From Tetrahymena elliotti 4EA (lineage: Eukaryota; Ciliophora; Oligohymenophorea; Hymenostomatida; Tetrahymenidae), in contig AFXF02001797.1 of NCBI GenBank assembly GCA_000231825.2, positions 162,439 through 226,438 on the forward strand: 64,000 nucleotides of DNA, in the 5' to 3' direction. The notes under the pieces are model-generated. The model was not told the origin of the DNA. It worked only from the letters and a program-made list of their open reading frames with translations, and did not search any database. This document shows, one piece after another, positions 49,210-61,592 of this stretch (position 1 is the first letter of the stretch; each line of letters starts with the position of its first letter). Made by a program: the position numbers and the translations under genes.

Positions 49210-50120
49210 TTTATAGATTTGTTAACTTATCTTAAAATTTACTAAAATTTTTATCTTTTTTGTTTTAGAAAATTGAAAGAAAATTATTTATTAATTGACT
49301 AAACATCCCAATATTTCTTAATCATTTGATTTTTTTAATAAATATTAATTAATCAGTGAATTTTTTTCTGTTTGATTTCGTTAAAAAAGTTGGCCTGTTC
49401 ATGTGTTAAATACAGATCATATGATTTATAATTAGTATATATAGATAATTGATGATTTATGGAAATACTCTTCTTATTCAAAGGGATTTGTTTGAATCAT
49501 CTATACATAAATTGCCATATATTTTTAATAAAATATTCACATAATCTAAAATATTCATACTTAGATACAGAATTTAAAGGAAAGCCAATTTTAATATTAA
49601 TTATTTCAACCAAGGTTATTTTATAACCATTAAATATCTTCTACTAATCATTAAAAAAGGCGAAAAAACAAAAGACATTTAAAGATTTTTTTGATGGCAA
49701 AAAGAAAATAAAACCAAATAGAATTCCATTTTAAAAGATAACTTAATTTTGAAAAGAAATGAAAATCAATTATTTTAAAAATGATTGTCATAAAGTGAAA
49801 GTATTTTTTAATATTTTATTTCATCATGAGTAAATTTTGATTATTCTAATTAGAAGCTTAAGAATGTATTTAAATAACAGCTCTAGCTCCAAACATTTTG
49901 ATAAATATGGACTGTTAATTATTTCAATCAGGATGAAATAAAATAAAGTGTTACATTTACTTACTTTCAGAAAAAGCAAAACGTTTGAAGCATTGTTGAT
50001 AATAAGAAAGAAAATAAAACCAAATAGAAATCGATATTAAAAGAAAGAATTAAATTTGAAAATAAATCAATACAAATTATTTTAAAATAATTGTTGGAGA
50101 GTGATTGCATTTTTGAATAT
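49210..50120. other. intergenic region with decayed gene fragment
   Basis: 911 bp between two minus-strand genes. It contains a diverged copy of the DCP2 3' end (separate entry). The rest is AT-rich without recognisable content. Confidence 0.6.
49655..49915 (-). pseudogene. decayed copy of the DCP2 3' end
   Basis: Aligns with 49962-50222 at an offset of about 306 bp. The parent covers the last ~34 codons of DCP2 and its 3' flank; the shared blocks include AAAATAAAACCAAATAGAA and the region read as the end of DCP2. Many substitutions and small indels break the frame. Fragment, not a gene. Confidence 0.7.
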
Positions 50121-51449
50121 TCATTAATTATGAGTAAATCTAGATTCATCAAATTTGAAGTTTAAGAATGGATTAGAATCACTCGAGTTTGAAGCATTTT
50201 GAAAAATGTGGTCTTCAGTCAGCATCATGTATTCATCTGAGCAAAATTCTATGAATTAATTTGATATTTATTTGAGTTTTTACTCAAAATCTATTTGATT
50301 TTTCTTTTGCTGCTTTTTTAGTTCATCTTCTTCTTTTCTATTGATAACTAATTATATAGAATCAATCAACTCAACAATATTTGAGTATTCTTTGTTATTT
50401 TTCTTTGATCTTATTGCACTAACCTCTACCCATCTATATTTTGTTATTTATTTATAAATTGAAATGATAAAAATATATGGTTTTACTTTATATCCTCAAT
50501 TTCATTTCTCGCTATTGCTTTGAAAATTTCCTTTTCGTTTACTTTATCAGCTATATAATAGCAATGAGTATTTGTATTTTATCTTTACTCATGCAATAAG
50601 CATACCTAAAAAGATATTTAGAATAAATGATTTTATAAAAATTTATCAATTAGTAGCAATTTATATCTAACTCCTCATATTATTTATACTTTCGATTTAA
50701 CAAATTATGAATAAAAAGTATTCTAAAAGTAATGGAGATAGATAAGCCAGTTAGTTAAATTAGAAATAAACTTACATCTGGTATGATGTATTTAGCTACA
50801 TTAAATCCTATTTCTTCAACAGTTTCTCTAATTGCACAATCTAATGGAGTTTCATTGAAATTAATCTGGCCTTTAGGAAAGCTATACTTTTTGGAGAAAG
50901 CATTTTTAACTAAGATAAATAAATAGGTGAAATTATGCTTAGATATTAGTGATGAGAAATAAATACTAAGTAAAAGTTTAGTTCTATCTTAATTGATGAT
51001 AATACATCCATATCTAGGAATTTTCTTTTTGTATTCATAAAAATCTTTTTAGATTTCTTTTCCAGATTCTGGTAAGTGTCTCAAAAAAGGAGTAGCAGCT
51101 TTTATAATGTCAATAAATTCGTGAAAATCTTCATTTTAAAGCACTCTATTATGATTTATTTATAAAATTTCCTTTTTCTTTGCATAAAAATCAATATAGT
51201 GCCAGAAAGCATCCTATTTATTTAAAAATGAGAAGTTTAAAGAGCTGATGATTTGTTTAAGGATTTTATACTTGCAATTTAAAAGCAATTCTTTAAAGTT
51301 ATCTTTCACATTCGGGAATATTAATAATAAATCTACTTTATTTTAAAGAGAATTTTAAATTTTTTTAACCCAGCAATAAAAAATGAGTTTTTATATATTT
51401 ACCATAAAAGATCTTAAATAATATAATTAGGGATATTGTAAGAACTCAT
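50121..51449 (-). CDS. DCP2: mRNA-decapping enzyme subunit 2
   Basis: Cytoplasmic Nudix hydrolase that removes the m7G cap from mRNA to trigger 5'-3' decay. Six exons: 51449-51403, 51335-51272, 51213-50967, 50909-50776, 50605-50487 and 50433-50121; introns of 53-170 bp; 307 residues. The N-terminal regulatory domain is recovered only by splicing: NIPNYIIQDLLCRFIINIP then FKLQDAFWHYIDFY (family: RFIxNxP...AHWFYxDF). The Nudix domain begins FYEYKKKIPRYGCIIIN. The Nudix box, residues 133-155, is GQINFN then E139, and the REx2EExGF core with catalytic Glu148, Glu151 and Glu152. Box B follows (FKAIARNEIEDIKWVEV). This is a minimal DCP2 with a short tail and no obvious EDC-binding motifs. A fragment of its 3' end is duplicated just downstream. 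Confidence 0.9.
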
Positions 51450-52592
51450 ATTTTGCTTAATCTAGTATAGTATTAATAAATAAATTAAAATTTATAGTTT
51501 TTGTTGTATGTTTATTTAATTATTTGTATTTATAAAAATAGTTTTCGATTAAGATATATATAGTTATTATCAGATTTCGTTTATCTATTATTCTTCTTTT
51601 TTAAAATAAAGGTCAATTACCTATTGATTTATTTCAAAATTAGTCAAAAAATTTGTTTATATATTTCTAAATGGAAAAAGCAAATGCTATCTAAGCGATT
51701 CTGACAAAAAAAAACCAAGTGATTAAATAACAGCATTCAGAATCATATTAAAAAATATTTTAGAAAATTTAATAAAAAAAGTCAACGAGAAATTTAGTAA
51801 TTGCTCAAAATCAAATTAAAAAATATCTCTTTAAATTAGTAATCAATACAGGATGTTAATTTATAAAAAAAAAAGAATTCAAACGTAAGAATGACTTTTG
51901 TGTCTAAAAATGAGAGTATTAAATACCATCTTTAGAGTCATTTATTTTAGATAAATTTTTTTCTCAGATATAAATATTGATAAATATTAAATATAAATAG
52001 AATTTCAGAGATTAATTTTTATCATAGAGAGGAGTTTTATAATGTAAGAGTAGAATAAGGCTAATTAGTTATGATACCTAAATAGTAGCGCCAAAATTAA
52101 TGATAAATCAATTTTAACTAATTTGGATTTTATTAATGAATGATTTTTGAGAGAAAATCTTATATCCCTTTTTTTTGAATCTAAAGTATAGCATATTAGA
52201 CAATAATAAAAAGTTATTTTTATTATTAAAGAAAAATTGCTATTTACTGTATTTAATAACATTCAGTAAAAGATAATCTAAAAACAGATATTCAAAAATA
52301 TGTTAATTGATTTAAAATTTTTCATTTTTTATTTTAAACATTTTTATATAATTGATTATTTTTTTAGATTATTGATAAGTGTTGAGTTGATAATTTTGAA
52401 TTTAAAAGTTGAAGTGTAGTTAATATAAAGTTACATTAATAATAGTATGATTGAAATTAATTTTCAATTTTTAATTATATATTTTTTTAATTAGTTTGTA
52501 TATTTTATATTTTTTGTTGTTAGTGTTTAATTATTTATTTCAAAAGATATTTTTTATTTTTTTTTTATTTATTTTTAGCAAAATTTAATTTA
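51450..52592. other. intergenic region
   Basis: 1.14 kb, strongly AT-rich. A short hydrophobic minus-strand frame at 52065-52262 has no family resemblance and I do not call it. No RNA gene seen. Confidence 0.55.
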
Positions 52593-53546
52593 TCAGATTT
52601 CAAATGCTAAACCTTCATTTATGTAATTATTGTTTTCAATTTAAGGAACTTCTTCTTATTGAACTTATCTGATAAACATACTTACTTCTTCAGCAAACCT
52701 TTCAGGTTCTTTAGCATAGAGGAAATGAGCTGAGTTTTCAAAAACAGTTAAGTCTCTTTGTAAACTAAAATCATAAAATATAGAAGGGAAATCTTGCTTA
52801 ACTCTTTCCAAGCTTGTAAATTTAGACTTTCCTCCTATAATAACCTTTCTCGGTCCTTTCCAAAAGCAATCCTTAGTTTCATGAGTCAAGATATCGTTAA
52901 AAGATCTCTCAAAAGCATTGAAATTTATACACCACTTGAGTTAACCATTTGGTAATACTGAAAGGTTGTTAAGCATAGTTTATACTAAGGTCTCTTGCTC
53001 AAATTTTGCTTTGATGTCATCTTTAACTTGATTAAAAGTTTTTCCTTGAATATTTATTGACTTCATTTCTGCCATAAAGCGATAAATTTTATCTACAGGA
53101 CCAGATTCGGCAAATGCATATGAGCTGGGCATCACATCTACAATAATAACTCCCTTTACTCTATCATTTAAGAAGTTAGGGTACTCTTTTAGAGCTGTCA
53201 TAATTGTACGTCCTCCCATACTATGTCCAAGCAAAATTAAGTCTTTCAAATCTTTCTTAGCTATATAATTAACTAAATCGTAAGCCATATCTTAAAATGT
53301 TAATGTTTCTAAGTGTTGGGATAAGCCATGATTACGTGCGTCAAGTAAAATTTAGTTTGTTGTTTTCCTTAACTACTCTCTTTGAGCTACATTTAAAAAG
53401 TTTTTGGAATTATCCATTAATCCATGCAACCAAAGAGTATTTATTTTGGTATCAGCTGATTCAAGAGCAGGGATATAGTATTCTTTCATCTTTGCCGCTT
53501 TAGGTTTAAGAGATGAAAATTTAAAAATATTGAAAGCCAATCTCAT
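52593..53546 (-). CDS. alpha/beta hydrolase, tandem paralogue 1 (ABHD11-like)
   Basis: Single exon, 317 residues. The alpha/beta hydrolase core runs the whole length: LWLHGLMDNSKNF (oxyanion loop), LDARNHGLS, nucleophile elbow LLGHSMGGRT with Ser109, VIIVDVMPSSY, the C-terminal IGGKSKF strand and SAHFLY carrying the probable catalytic His. The DARNHG plus GHSMGG combination matches ABHD11/YbfF-type esterases. A basic N-terminus rich in F, S and K (MRLAFNIFKFSSLK) could be a mitochondrial presequence, and ABHD11 is mitochondrial; this is an inference. It shows clear, full-length similarity to the next two genes, so it is one of a tandem array. Endogenous substrate unknown. Confidence 0.88.
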
Positions 53547-55302
53547 TTTTGATAGAAAATTTTTTTTGCTTCAATTTTATTTTTGATAAAAAAGTATTAA
53601 TTTAGAAGGAATGTTTTGATAAAAATATAATTAAATTGATTGCTAAGAAACTGGACTTATAATTGCATTAATATATGAAAAGGATATATCTTTTTCTTAT
53701 TTTTAATTTTGTCAAAAATATACATCATCATAATCCCTTTAATAATATTATCAAATCGAGGTAAATTCAAAGTATATCATTTCAAAATTTATTGATAAAA
53801 AAAAGTAATTAATCTGTATGTAGCGTCAGATCTATCCCTTATCCTCTAAATAACAATAATTAATTTTGTTATTTTTCTTCAGAATTTCAATTATGCGTCT
53901 TTTCTTTAATTCTAGAAGCTTAAATTATCTAATATTCGAAAAATATGCAATAATATGAACAATAAATTTGAAATACTCAACCAAGTTTTCCCCTTTTATT
54001 TCCTTTTTAATTTATTTTTTTCTCTGTAATCAAAGAAAGTATACAATTTCAAGAATTAGAAAATTTCAGCCATCTTTTTACAAATAATACTCTCTTTAAA
54101 TTGCTAAATACTAGTTTATTTCTTATTATATCTTATGTTCCACTTTCTGTATACCATATTCAGTTTAAATTTTTATCGAATCAGTCTTTCCAATTTAAAG
54201 TTAGCATTTATTTTGTCTTAAATATTACAAAATAAAAAAATGGGATTTGAAGAAAGAAAAAACATAAAAATCATTCAAAATATATTTTTCAACTAAAAAA
54301 TATCAGATTCAAGCAGTATTTAAGCCCTTTAGTTTTGAAAAGATCTAGCAAATATTTTACCATTACTTTTTACTTCTTTAAAACTGTAAAACTGATTAAG
54401 GTATTGTGTTAGACATAAGAAACAGCCAGAATTTATTTGATGCTATTAGTATTTTACGTTTTAAAGAAATTGATTAGTATTATTTTAGCTAAAAATCAAA
54501 TGTATTGCACAATATCGTCAAATATGAAAAAAAATTGAATATTTCATAAATTATTTAAATTTATTGCATATTAAATATTTGATTGCTATTATCAAATAAA
54601 AGCTTATTCATCATTACATTCTTAGAATTAAAAACAAATTTTTGGTAACATTCGTATTATTATTCAAAAATCAATCAATATTAAAAATAGCAAAAAATGA
54701 ATCTTTATCAAGAAAAATTTAAGTATTTTAACTCATAATTATTTATTTGCAAAAAAATTTTTATTTTTTGGTTATTATTTTAAAGTTTGTGTAATTCATG
54801 TCAATTCTATTTATAGATTGTAAAGTAATCACAAAATAAATTGAACATACATAACTTAGCATTTCAATTCATAGTTATTTAGAATAATTTTTAATGTGCT
54901 TGAAAGAATAGACTTTTGGATTATTTTAATTACAATAAAGGTTAGATACTTTTATTTACGACATTTAAACTAAATCATTGATTAAAAAATCATTTTATTG
55001 ATTAAAACAGTGAAGTTTTGAAAGAATAATCAATTTTAGTTACAATTAAGTTATTTTCATATTTGGAGCAGAAAAAATATATCAAATTAAATTATTGCTA
55101 AACATTTATTTTATTTTTTATATAAAAATTATTTTAAATGAAATTAAAAAAAAAAAGAAAGTAAAAAATAATTTTTATGAGAAAGAATTTGATATTATTT
55201 ACTCAAAGAAAACAAATTAAATTATATGTATCTATGTAAGTGTGTTACAAGATTTAAATTTGGTTTAATCTAATTTATACTTAGTAAATGGTTATTGATT
55301 GA
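53547..55302. other. intergenic region inside the hydrolase array
   Basis: 1.76 kb between the first and second hydrolase genes, the longest gap in the window. AT-rich; a loose repeat of TTGAAAGAATA...TTACAAT(A/T)AAG appears near 54900 and 55020. No gene remnant that I can recognise. Confidence 0.55.
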
Positions 55303-56229
55303 TCATATATCAAATACTACTTATTCAAAGAATTTTTCTTTTTACTTCCTATCTTCATCTCCTTTTTAAATGAAAGAAACTACCTCATTAATGAATTTTT
55401 GTTATTCAAACAAATAAAGAAAATGTCCAGAATTCTAAAATTCTATTACATCTTTATTCACATCAAAATCTACAAATACTGAAGGATAAGTCTTAGATAC
55501 TAAGTCCAAGCTGGTAAATTTTGATTTTTTACCAATCATTACTTTTCTAGGACCTTTCCAAAAACAATCTTTAACTTCAAAATCCATTAAACTATTGAAA
55601 CTTTTTTCTATGGCCTTAAAATTAATACACCATCTAAGCTAGCCTGTTGATAAGGCTTCTATGTTTGAAAGTATATTTGCTGCAATTACATCTGAGAAGT
55701 TTCCTTTTACTTCTTTTTCAAGCTATTCATAAGTTTTATCTAAAATGTTTATTGATTTCATTTCCTATAAATAACGACTCATCTATTATATTGCTGGACT
55801 GTTAAGGTCATATACACTAGGTAAAACATCAATTATTACCACTCCTTTAACTCTATCCATAAGGAATGCTTGGTGTTCTTTAAGAGCTCCTAAAATTGTA
55901 CGACCTCCCATACTATGTCCTATTAAATATATGTCTCTCATATCTCTATTAGCAATATATTCAACTGCATCATAGGCCATTTCTTAAAATGTATGCGTAT
56001 CTGTGTGCTCAGATAGTCCATGATTACGGCAATCTAATAAAATCTAATTTCCAAGGTTTCTTATTTACTAGTTTTCAGCTATCGAGAAGAAATTTTTTGA
56101 GCTGTCATACATTCCATGAAACCAAATAATATTATTTTTGGTGTTTTCATTTATTGATTGATACTTATGCTCTTTTAGCCTTGCTATTTTAACAGTAGAA
56201 AATCTAAAAATATTGGTGAATCCTTTCAT
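55303..56229 (-). CDS. alpha/beta hydrolase, tandem paralogue 2
   Basis: Single exon, 308 residues, colinear with paralogues 1 and 3. Motifs: IWFHGMYDSSKNF, LLDCRNHGLSEH, LIGHSMGGRT (nucleophile Ser), VVIIDVLPSVYD, FWKGPRKVMIGKKSKFT and SGHFLY. The N-terminus (MKGFTNIFRFSTVK) again resembles a short presequence. It ends FDI, as paralogue 3 ends YDI and paralogue 1 FEI, so the whole coding region derives from one ancestor. The catalytic residues appear intact, so it is unlikely to be a pseudogene. Probably a lipid or thioesterase-type hydrolase by family; the substrate is unknown. Confidence 0.87.
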
Positions 56230-57024
56230 TTACTTATTTGATTATATTCTTTGTGTATTATTAGGTAATTAATATTTGATTTTTTCTTAATCTTTCTTTA
56301 ATTTCTTTAAGAATAAATCTAGAAGTAAATAAAAAAATATCTATAATAATAATAATAGATATTTGAAATAAAATATGGAAAAAAAATATGAATAAATCTA
56401 TTTCTTATATTTTAAAGGTAACAAAAAATATTCGTAAATAGAGCAAGCACTCCAAATAATTTAAATTTTGTTCTTTTTATTTCTTAAAATAATTTAATCA
56501 TTAATAAGTAAAATGAATTGTAATTCTACTTTAATTAACCAAATTTTTTACTCAAATATCTTCCTAAAATATAAAAATAAGAAATAAATTACATTTAAAA
56601 GCATCAAAATAAAAAGTGATTTGCTCAGTTTAACAAATAAATAATATAGAATTTGCTCTCATTTTTCTCAATTAATAATGAGAGTTAAATGAATTTTATT
56701 TCTAATTTTCATTTGTTAAAATTAATGAAATCTATTGAAAAATCTTTAATCAAATTAAAAAACCAATGATAGATTTAATTTACTTTATAAAAGATTGACT
56801 TAATTTACTTTATAACTAAGAAATAGATATTTGGTATTATTTAATAAGAATCACTTATATAATAAAAATTCGAAAATTTTAACAATATTTTGAAGAGATA
56901 AATGGTTAATTTCAAAAATTAGAGTATATTATTATATATATCTGTTAGTGAATATTCTATGAAGAGGTTACTATTTTATTAATTAGTTTTATTTTTATAC
57001 AATAAATAGATCAGATTTTTAAAT
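56230..57024. other. intergenic region inside the hydrolase array
   Basis: 795 bp between paralogues 2 and 3. AT-rich; nothing else recognised. Confidence 0.5.
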
Positions 57025-57966
57025 TCAAATATCATATGTTAGAGACTCATCATAGTATTTCTTTTTTTTTTAGGTAACTTGTAAATCACTTTCTACTTAT
57101 TGGACAAAGTTAGCTACTTATTCAATAAATTTCTGAGGTTCTTTAACATATGGGAAATGCCCAGAATTCTCAAACTCTACAACATCTCTTTCATATTTAA
57201 AATCTTAAAATATTGATGGGTATAATTCTTGGACTAACTTTTTGCTGGTATAAATTGATTTGTTCCCGATTAATACTTTTCTTGGTCCAGACCACATGAT
57301 ATCTTTTATTTCATGAGACATTAACCCATTAAAGCTTTTCTCTATTATTGGTATATTATTTAGCCACTTTAATTAACCGTTTTCTTGTTAACCTAAAGCA
57401 CTCAATAAGTTATTTGCTATTGGCTCTTCAAACTTATTTCTCACTTCTTATTCAACTTCTTAAAATGTTTTATTTTTTATGTCTATAGATTTTACCTCAT
57501 CCATATATCTGTACACTTAATCTATAGGGATAATACCCTTAGTAGTGTATGAACAAGGTATAGTATCTATTATTATTACTCCTTTTACTCTATCTAATAA
57601 GAATTATTTATATTATCCTAATGAAGCTAAAACCGTGCGGCCTCCCATACTATGACCTATCAAATATATATTTCTCATATCTCTATTAGCTAGGTATTCA
57701 ATAAAATCATTGACCATATCTTAAACAGTAAAAATATCAGTGTGCTATGAAAATCCATGATTTCTAGCATCTAATAAAGTTTGATTACCAAGGTTTCTGA
57801 TATTTTAGTTTTCTGCAACTTTAAAGAAATTTCTTGAGCTATCAAACATTCCATGCAACCAGACAATATTGTTAACTGATTTACTATCAAGGGAAGGGTA
57901 CTTATAGTCTTTAAGTTAAGCTATTTTAATGCTACTGAATCTAAAACTATTTTTAAATACTCTCAT
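57025..57966 (-). CDS. alpha/beta hydrolase, tandem paralogue 3
   Basis: Single exon, 313 residues. Motifs: VWLHGMFDSSRNF, LLDARNHGFSQH, LIGHSMGGRT, VIIIDTIPCSY, GPRKVLIGNKS and SGHFPYVKEP. N-terminus MRVFKNSFRFSSIK. The 3' end carries a homopolymer of ten A residues (minus strand) just before the C-terminus; the frame is correct only at that count. A one-base sequencing error there would change the tail, though the tail as read (YDESLTYDI) matches the paralogues. It is most similar to paralogue 2 over LIGHSMGG and the DMRNIY/DMRDIY loop. Function as for the array. Confidence 0.86.
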
Positions 57967-58880
57967 AATAATTACTTTTAATTTTTTTGAATTTGTATTA
58001 ATTTATAACTTTACTTTATAAACAATAAAATTATAAATGGCTCATAATTAATAAATAATAAATTTATAATAAAGATATTGGTACTTCGCTCAACAAAAGA
58101 TATATTAAATAATAAATTTGTAAATTCAGATATTAGAAATGTTATCTCTCAAAATTACTTGATTGTTATTTCTTAAAAATGTAAAAATATGAAATAGCTA
58201 AGTACCCTTAAATGGTATGGGACTTCAATGGTAAAAAGTGTATGAATTTTACGTTTTAGTCAAGATTGTATTCTAAAACTTATCTCATAAAAGAATACTA
58301 AATATTTTAACAATGAATTTTATTTCAAAAAAGTAAAGAAAGACAACAAAATTATAGAAGGATCCTTAAAACCACTAATTTCTTTAAAATTTGAGAATGT
58401 TTTCAAAATAATTTAGAAATAGTTATTCTATCTATCGTATTATGTAGATAATGTGTCCCCTATTATAAATATTTAAACACTAATATTAAAATACTTCCAA
58501 TCTTTATTATTTGCTTAATAGATCTAATGATTTATTGTTTAATTTATGATAGATTAAGGTAAATATTATTTACTAAATTAATTATTTATCTTGTTTAACA
58601 TATGATAAATTAAGATAAATAAAAAAAATGTCAAGTAAAAAATTATTTTAAACAAAAAGATCAAATTTAAAAAAAAATATTATTAAAATTGAATAAAAAA
58701 CCACATTTTTCAAATAAAATTGATTACTAAAATGTTAAAAGAGTTTTTTCCTTTTTACGTAAGCAGTTTGAATTATATAAATATATAAATTAATATAAAT
58801 TTAAGGTCTTTCTTGATAATTTAAGTTTTTACTACTAATAAAAACTTTGATTTTAGTTAATTGTTTTTCTTTTAAGATGT
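57967..58880. other. intergenic region
   Basis: 914 bp upstream of paralogue 3 and downstream of the membrane-protein gene. AT-rich, short local repeats of TATGATAAATTAAGATAAAT type near 58550-58620. No gene. Confidence 0.5.
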
Positions 58881-61592
58881 TCAATTATTAAAAAGTAAGA
58901 AGATAAGTTGCCAAGTAAATAGGAATGATAAAAGTATAGCAGACATATTAACTTTTACTAGATCTTTAGTGTAAGATACGAAGCTGTAAGTTTTGAGAGT
59001 ATCATATTCTGACTCTTAGATTTAACGTTTAAATATGAAAATAGATATGAATATAATTAAAAACAAAGCAAATATTTCAACCACTAATATGATATAAATA
59101 TTATTGAAATCAGGTCTTTCATGAAGTACACTAATAAGTTCTGAGGCTTTATAATTAGTTGTTATAAACGATATAGCAATAAAACTTGCAGAAGAAGCAA
59201 TGTCAGTTATAAAGAAAGAAACTAAAAATTAAATTAAAGTTAATTTGTTTTAATAATAAATTTTTTTTTCATCATTAAAGTGTTGTATTTCTCTCAGATC
59301 AATTATATGAGAGGGACGAAAATCACTATTCTTTTATTTTCTTAGAGTAGCTCTAGATTACATAGAAGCACGAAAAACATTTTCTACTTATTTTTACACA
59401 GCTCTTTCTAAGAATATTTATTATATCCAAGGTACAACATGAAGGAAAATCACTAGTGAACAAACTTTAATAATTGAGATTATATATACCTAGCGTGTTG
59501 AGTTAGCTAATTCAAAATGTAAACTTGCTTGGCAGACTGATGCAAAAATGAATAAAACTGATCTAATAACTTTTTTACATATTTCTTGCTAACGGCGAAG
59601 GATAGGCTGAACTCCCTTAAAAAAAAAGGTTGAAATGATAAGGTAATAAATAAAAGCAGTAATATAGAATCCTATTTCAGATTCATGCATCAGATAATAG
59701 ATTAAAACATTTTAAAACAGAACAATTGAAATTAATAAGATTGTTAAGCCTACAAGAATATTGTGTGTTATTGCATAAATATCTTCATTTTATATTTTCA
59801 TCCAAAATTAAATTAATTCGCGCATTTCTTCGGATTTTTTTTGTTTTTGAAAATCGATTTCCTTTTGTTTCTTTATTTGTCTTAATGATTGCCCTTGGTT
59901 ATTTGTTGATTGATTATTGATTAAAGCCATAATATCAATATTATCTTGAAAGTTTACTGACCCATGTTTTTTCCCTATTATTGCTGGGTCTATTTAATTT
60001 GATTTTTTACCTTCTTTAGTGTTGTTTTAGGAGATTTACTTTTAGACTAACAGCTGATTAATTGTTTAAGCAGCATTAAATGTTTAGCTGTTTCTGGCTA
60101 ACTCATTAGTTTACTTTATATTAACTAGTGTTCCATTATTGTTATTATCAAGCATAGAAACTCTAAAATACTCTGCCATCGTGTGGGCTTTAGTGGCATT
60201 TCTATTTAATCCTATTGACATCTTATTTTCTAATTACACCAAATCGTTTTCAAACTCTCTATAAATTTAACCCAAATATTGATTTCTATCAACATGCTAG
60301 TTTTATTCATTCTTAGATAGATTTTCAACTCTTGAATACTCTTAACTTAAAATTAAATAATTTAATACTCCAATAATATAGACCCAAAAAAATCTAAGAA
60401 TAGATTATATCAGCAAATAATTTCTCCTTTCATCAAAAGAGTTAACATATTCTCCTTATTCATCTTTCTAGAAGATGCCACCTGATGGTTGGATTTCAAC
60501 TAGCACTACTTATTCAATTATTGGAGCATAAATAAAAGTAATAGCCAAAGTAAAAAACATGAGTTTAACAGTAACATGCTTATAAACAGTTTTAAAATAT
60601 TTCCATGTATAAAAGATACTTGAATTAACTTTTTGCCTGTTAAATGAAGACTACTAAGCTTTCTACGACTCTATAACTTTAATCTTAATAAAAATTATTC
60701 TTTAGACAGCTATCAAAGTCATTTATAATAATATAGCACATATTGGATAAATTAAAAAGCATAAAAGATTCTGATTGCTGTATGAATTAGAAATAAAAAA
60801 GCTAATTATGCTGCAAATAGTCCCAACAATAGCTATTAAAATACAAATGTATCCCATTTTAAGTACCCATAATCTTTCATTGTTCTCTTTAATTGATTGT
60901 TTTTTTTTATTTCCATCAGATTTACTTACTTCACTTTTCCTTAAAGATTAGTTGATTTAGCTAATATTATTTTATCCGCTTCTAGCTGAATTTTAAACTT
61001 TATTAGCATTTGCTAGATTCTCTTTCGTATTATTATTTTGTTATGTTGTTTAAGGATTCTTTGTGAAGCTATCATACTTTGTTGGTTAATCTTTTCCGCT
61101 TATACTATTTCCCTATGTGTTATTAAGTGTATTCTTTTTTTTTTCAACAACTTCATCCATTTCATTAATTGTGTTTAATAACCTCTTTTAAAAAAAGGTC
61201 ATGTGCTTCTCCTTAAATCTTTCCTAGGCACAGGTCCCCATATAAATGTCTTCTCCTGTATCTCCATTCTTTTAGTTTATTGCATCCATTTTCATTGCTC
61301 TTATATTAGGAGCTTCTTTAAGGAATTCATCATTAGCTTAATCATTTGATGTGAATTAAACTAATTTTTATGAATCTTTTCTATGAATGCCATTTAAACT
61401 AAGTTAAGTGGGATACAAATTCCTATCTGTAGTATCTGAATTCCCTTAATGAAGGGTATTAAGATTTGACTGAATTATTCCAGAACTAGCAATTTTTTAT
61501 AGCTCGTCATGTGTTAAGGATCCAAAATTACTCTGAGCTTTTAATAGAGGTGAAGATGGACCTACTGATAAAGTTGATTGTTACTTTTTCAT
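58881..61592 (-). CDS. polytopic membrane protein, ~11 transmembrane segments
   Basis: A single open frame of 903 residues, family not recognised. Residues ~1-260 are hydrophilic and Q/N/S-rich, probably cytosolic. Then come two groups of transmembrane helices separated by a ~210-residue hydrophilic loop: first ~4 spans (ILIAIVGTICSIISFFI; FLIYPICAILL; LMFFTLAITFIYAP; FFWVYIIGVLNYLIL), then ~7 spans (ILVGLTILLISIVLF; FYITAFIYYLIISTFFF; VLFIFASVCQASL; IISIIKVCSLVIFLHVV; FLVSFFITDIASSASFIA; IILVVEIFALFLIIF; ILLSFLFTWQLIFLLF). The second group could be a 7-TM unit, but no GPCR motif is visible. The frame stays open for ~75 codons 5' of the ATG, without another ATG, so a 5' exon is possible. Confidence 0.7.
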
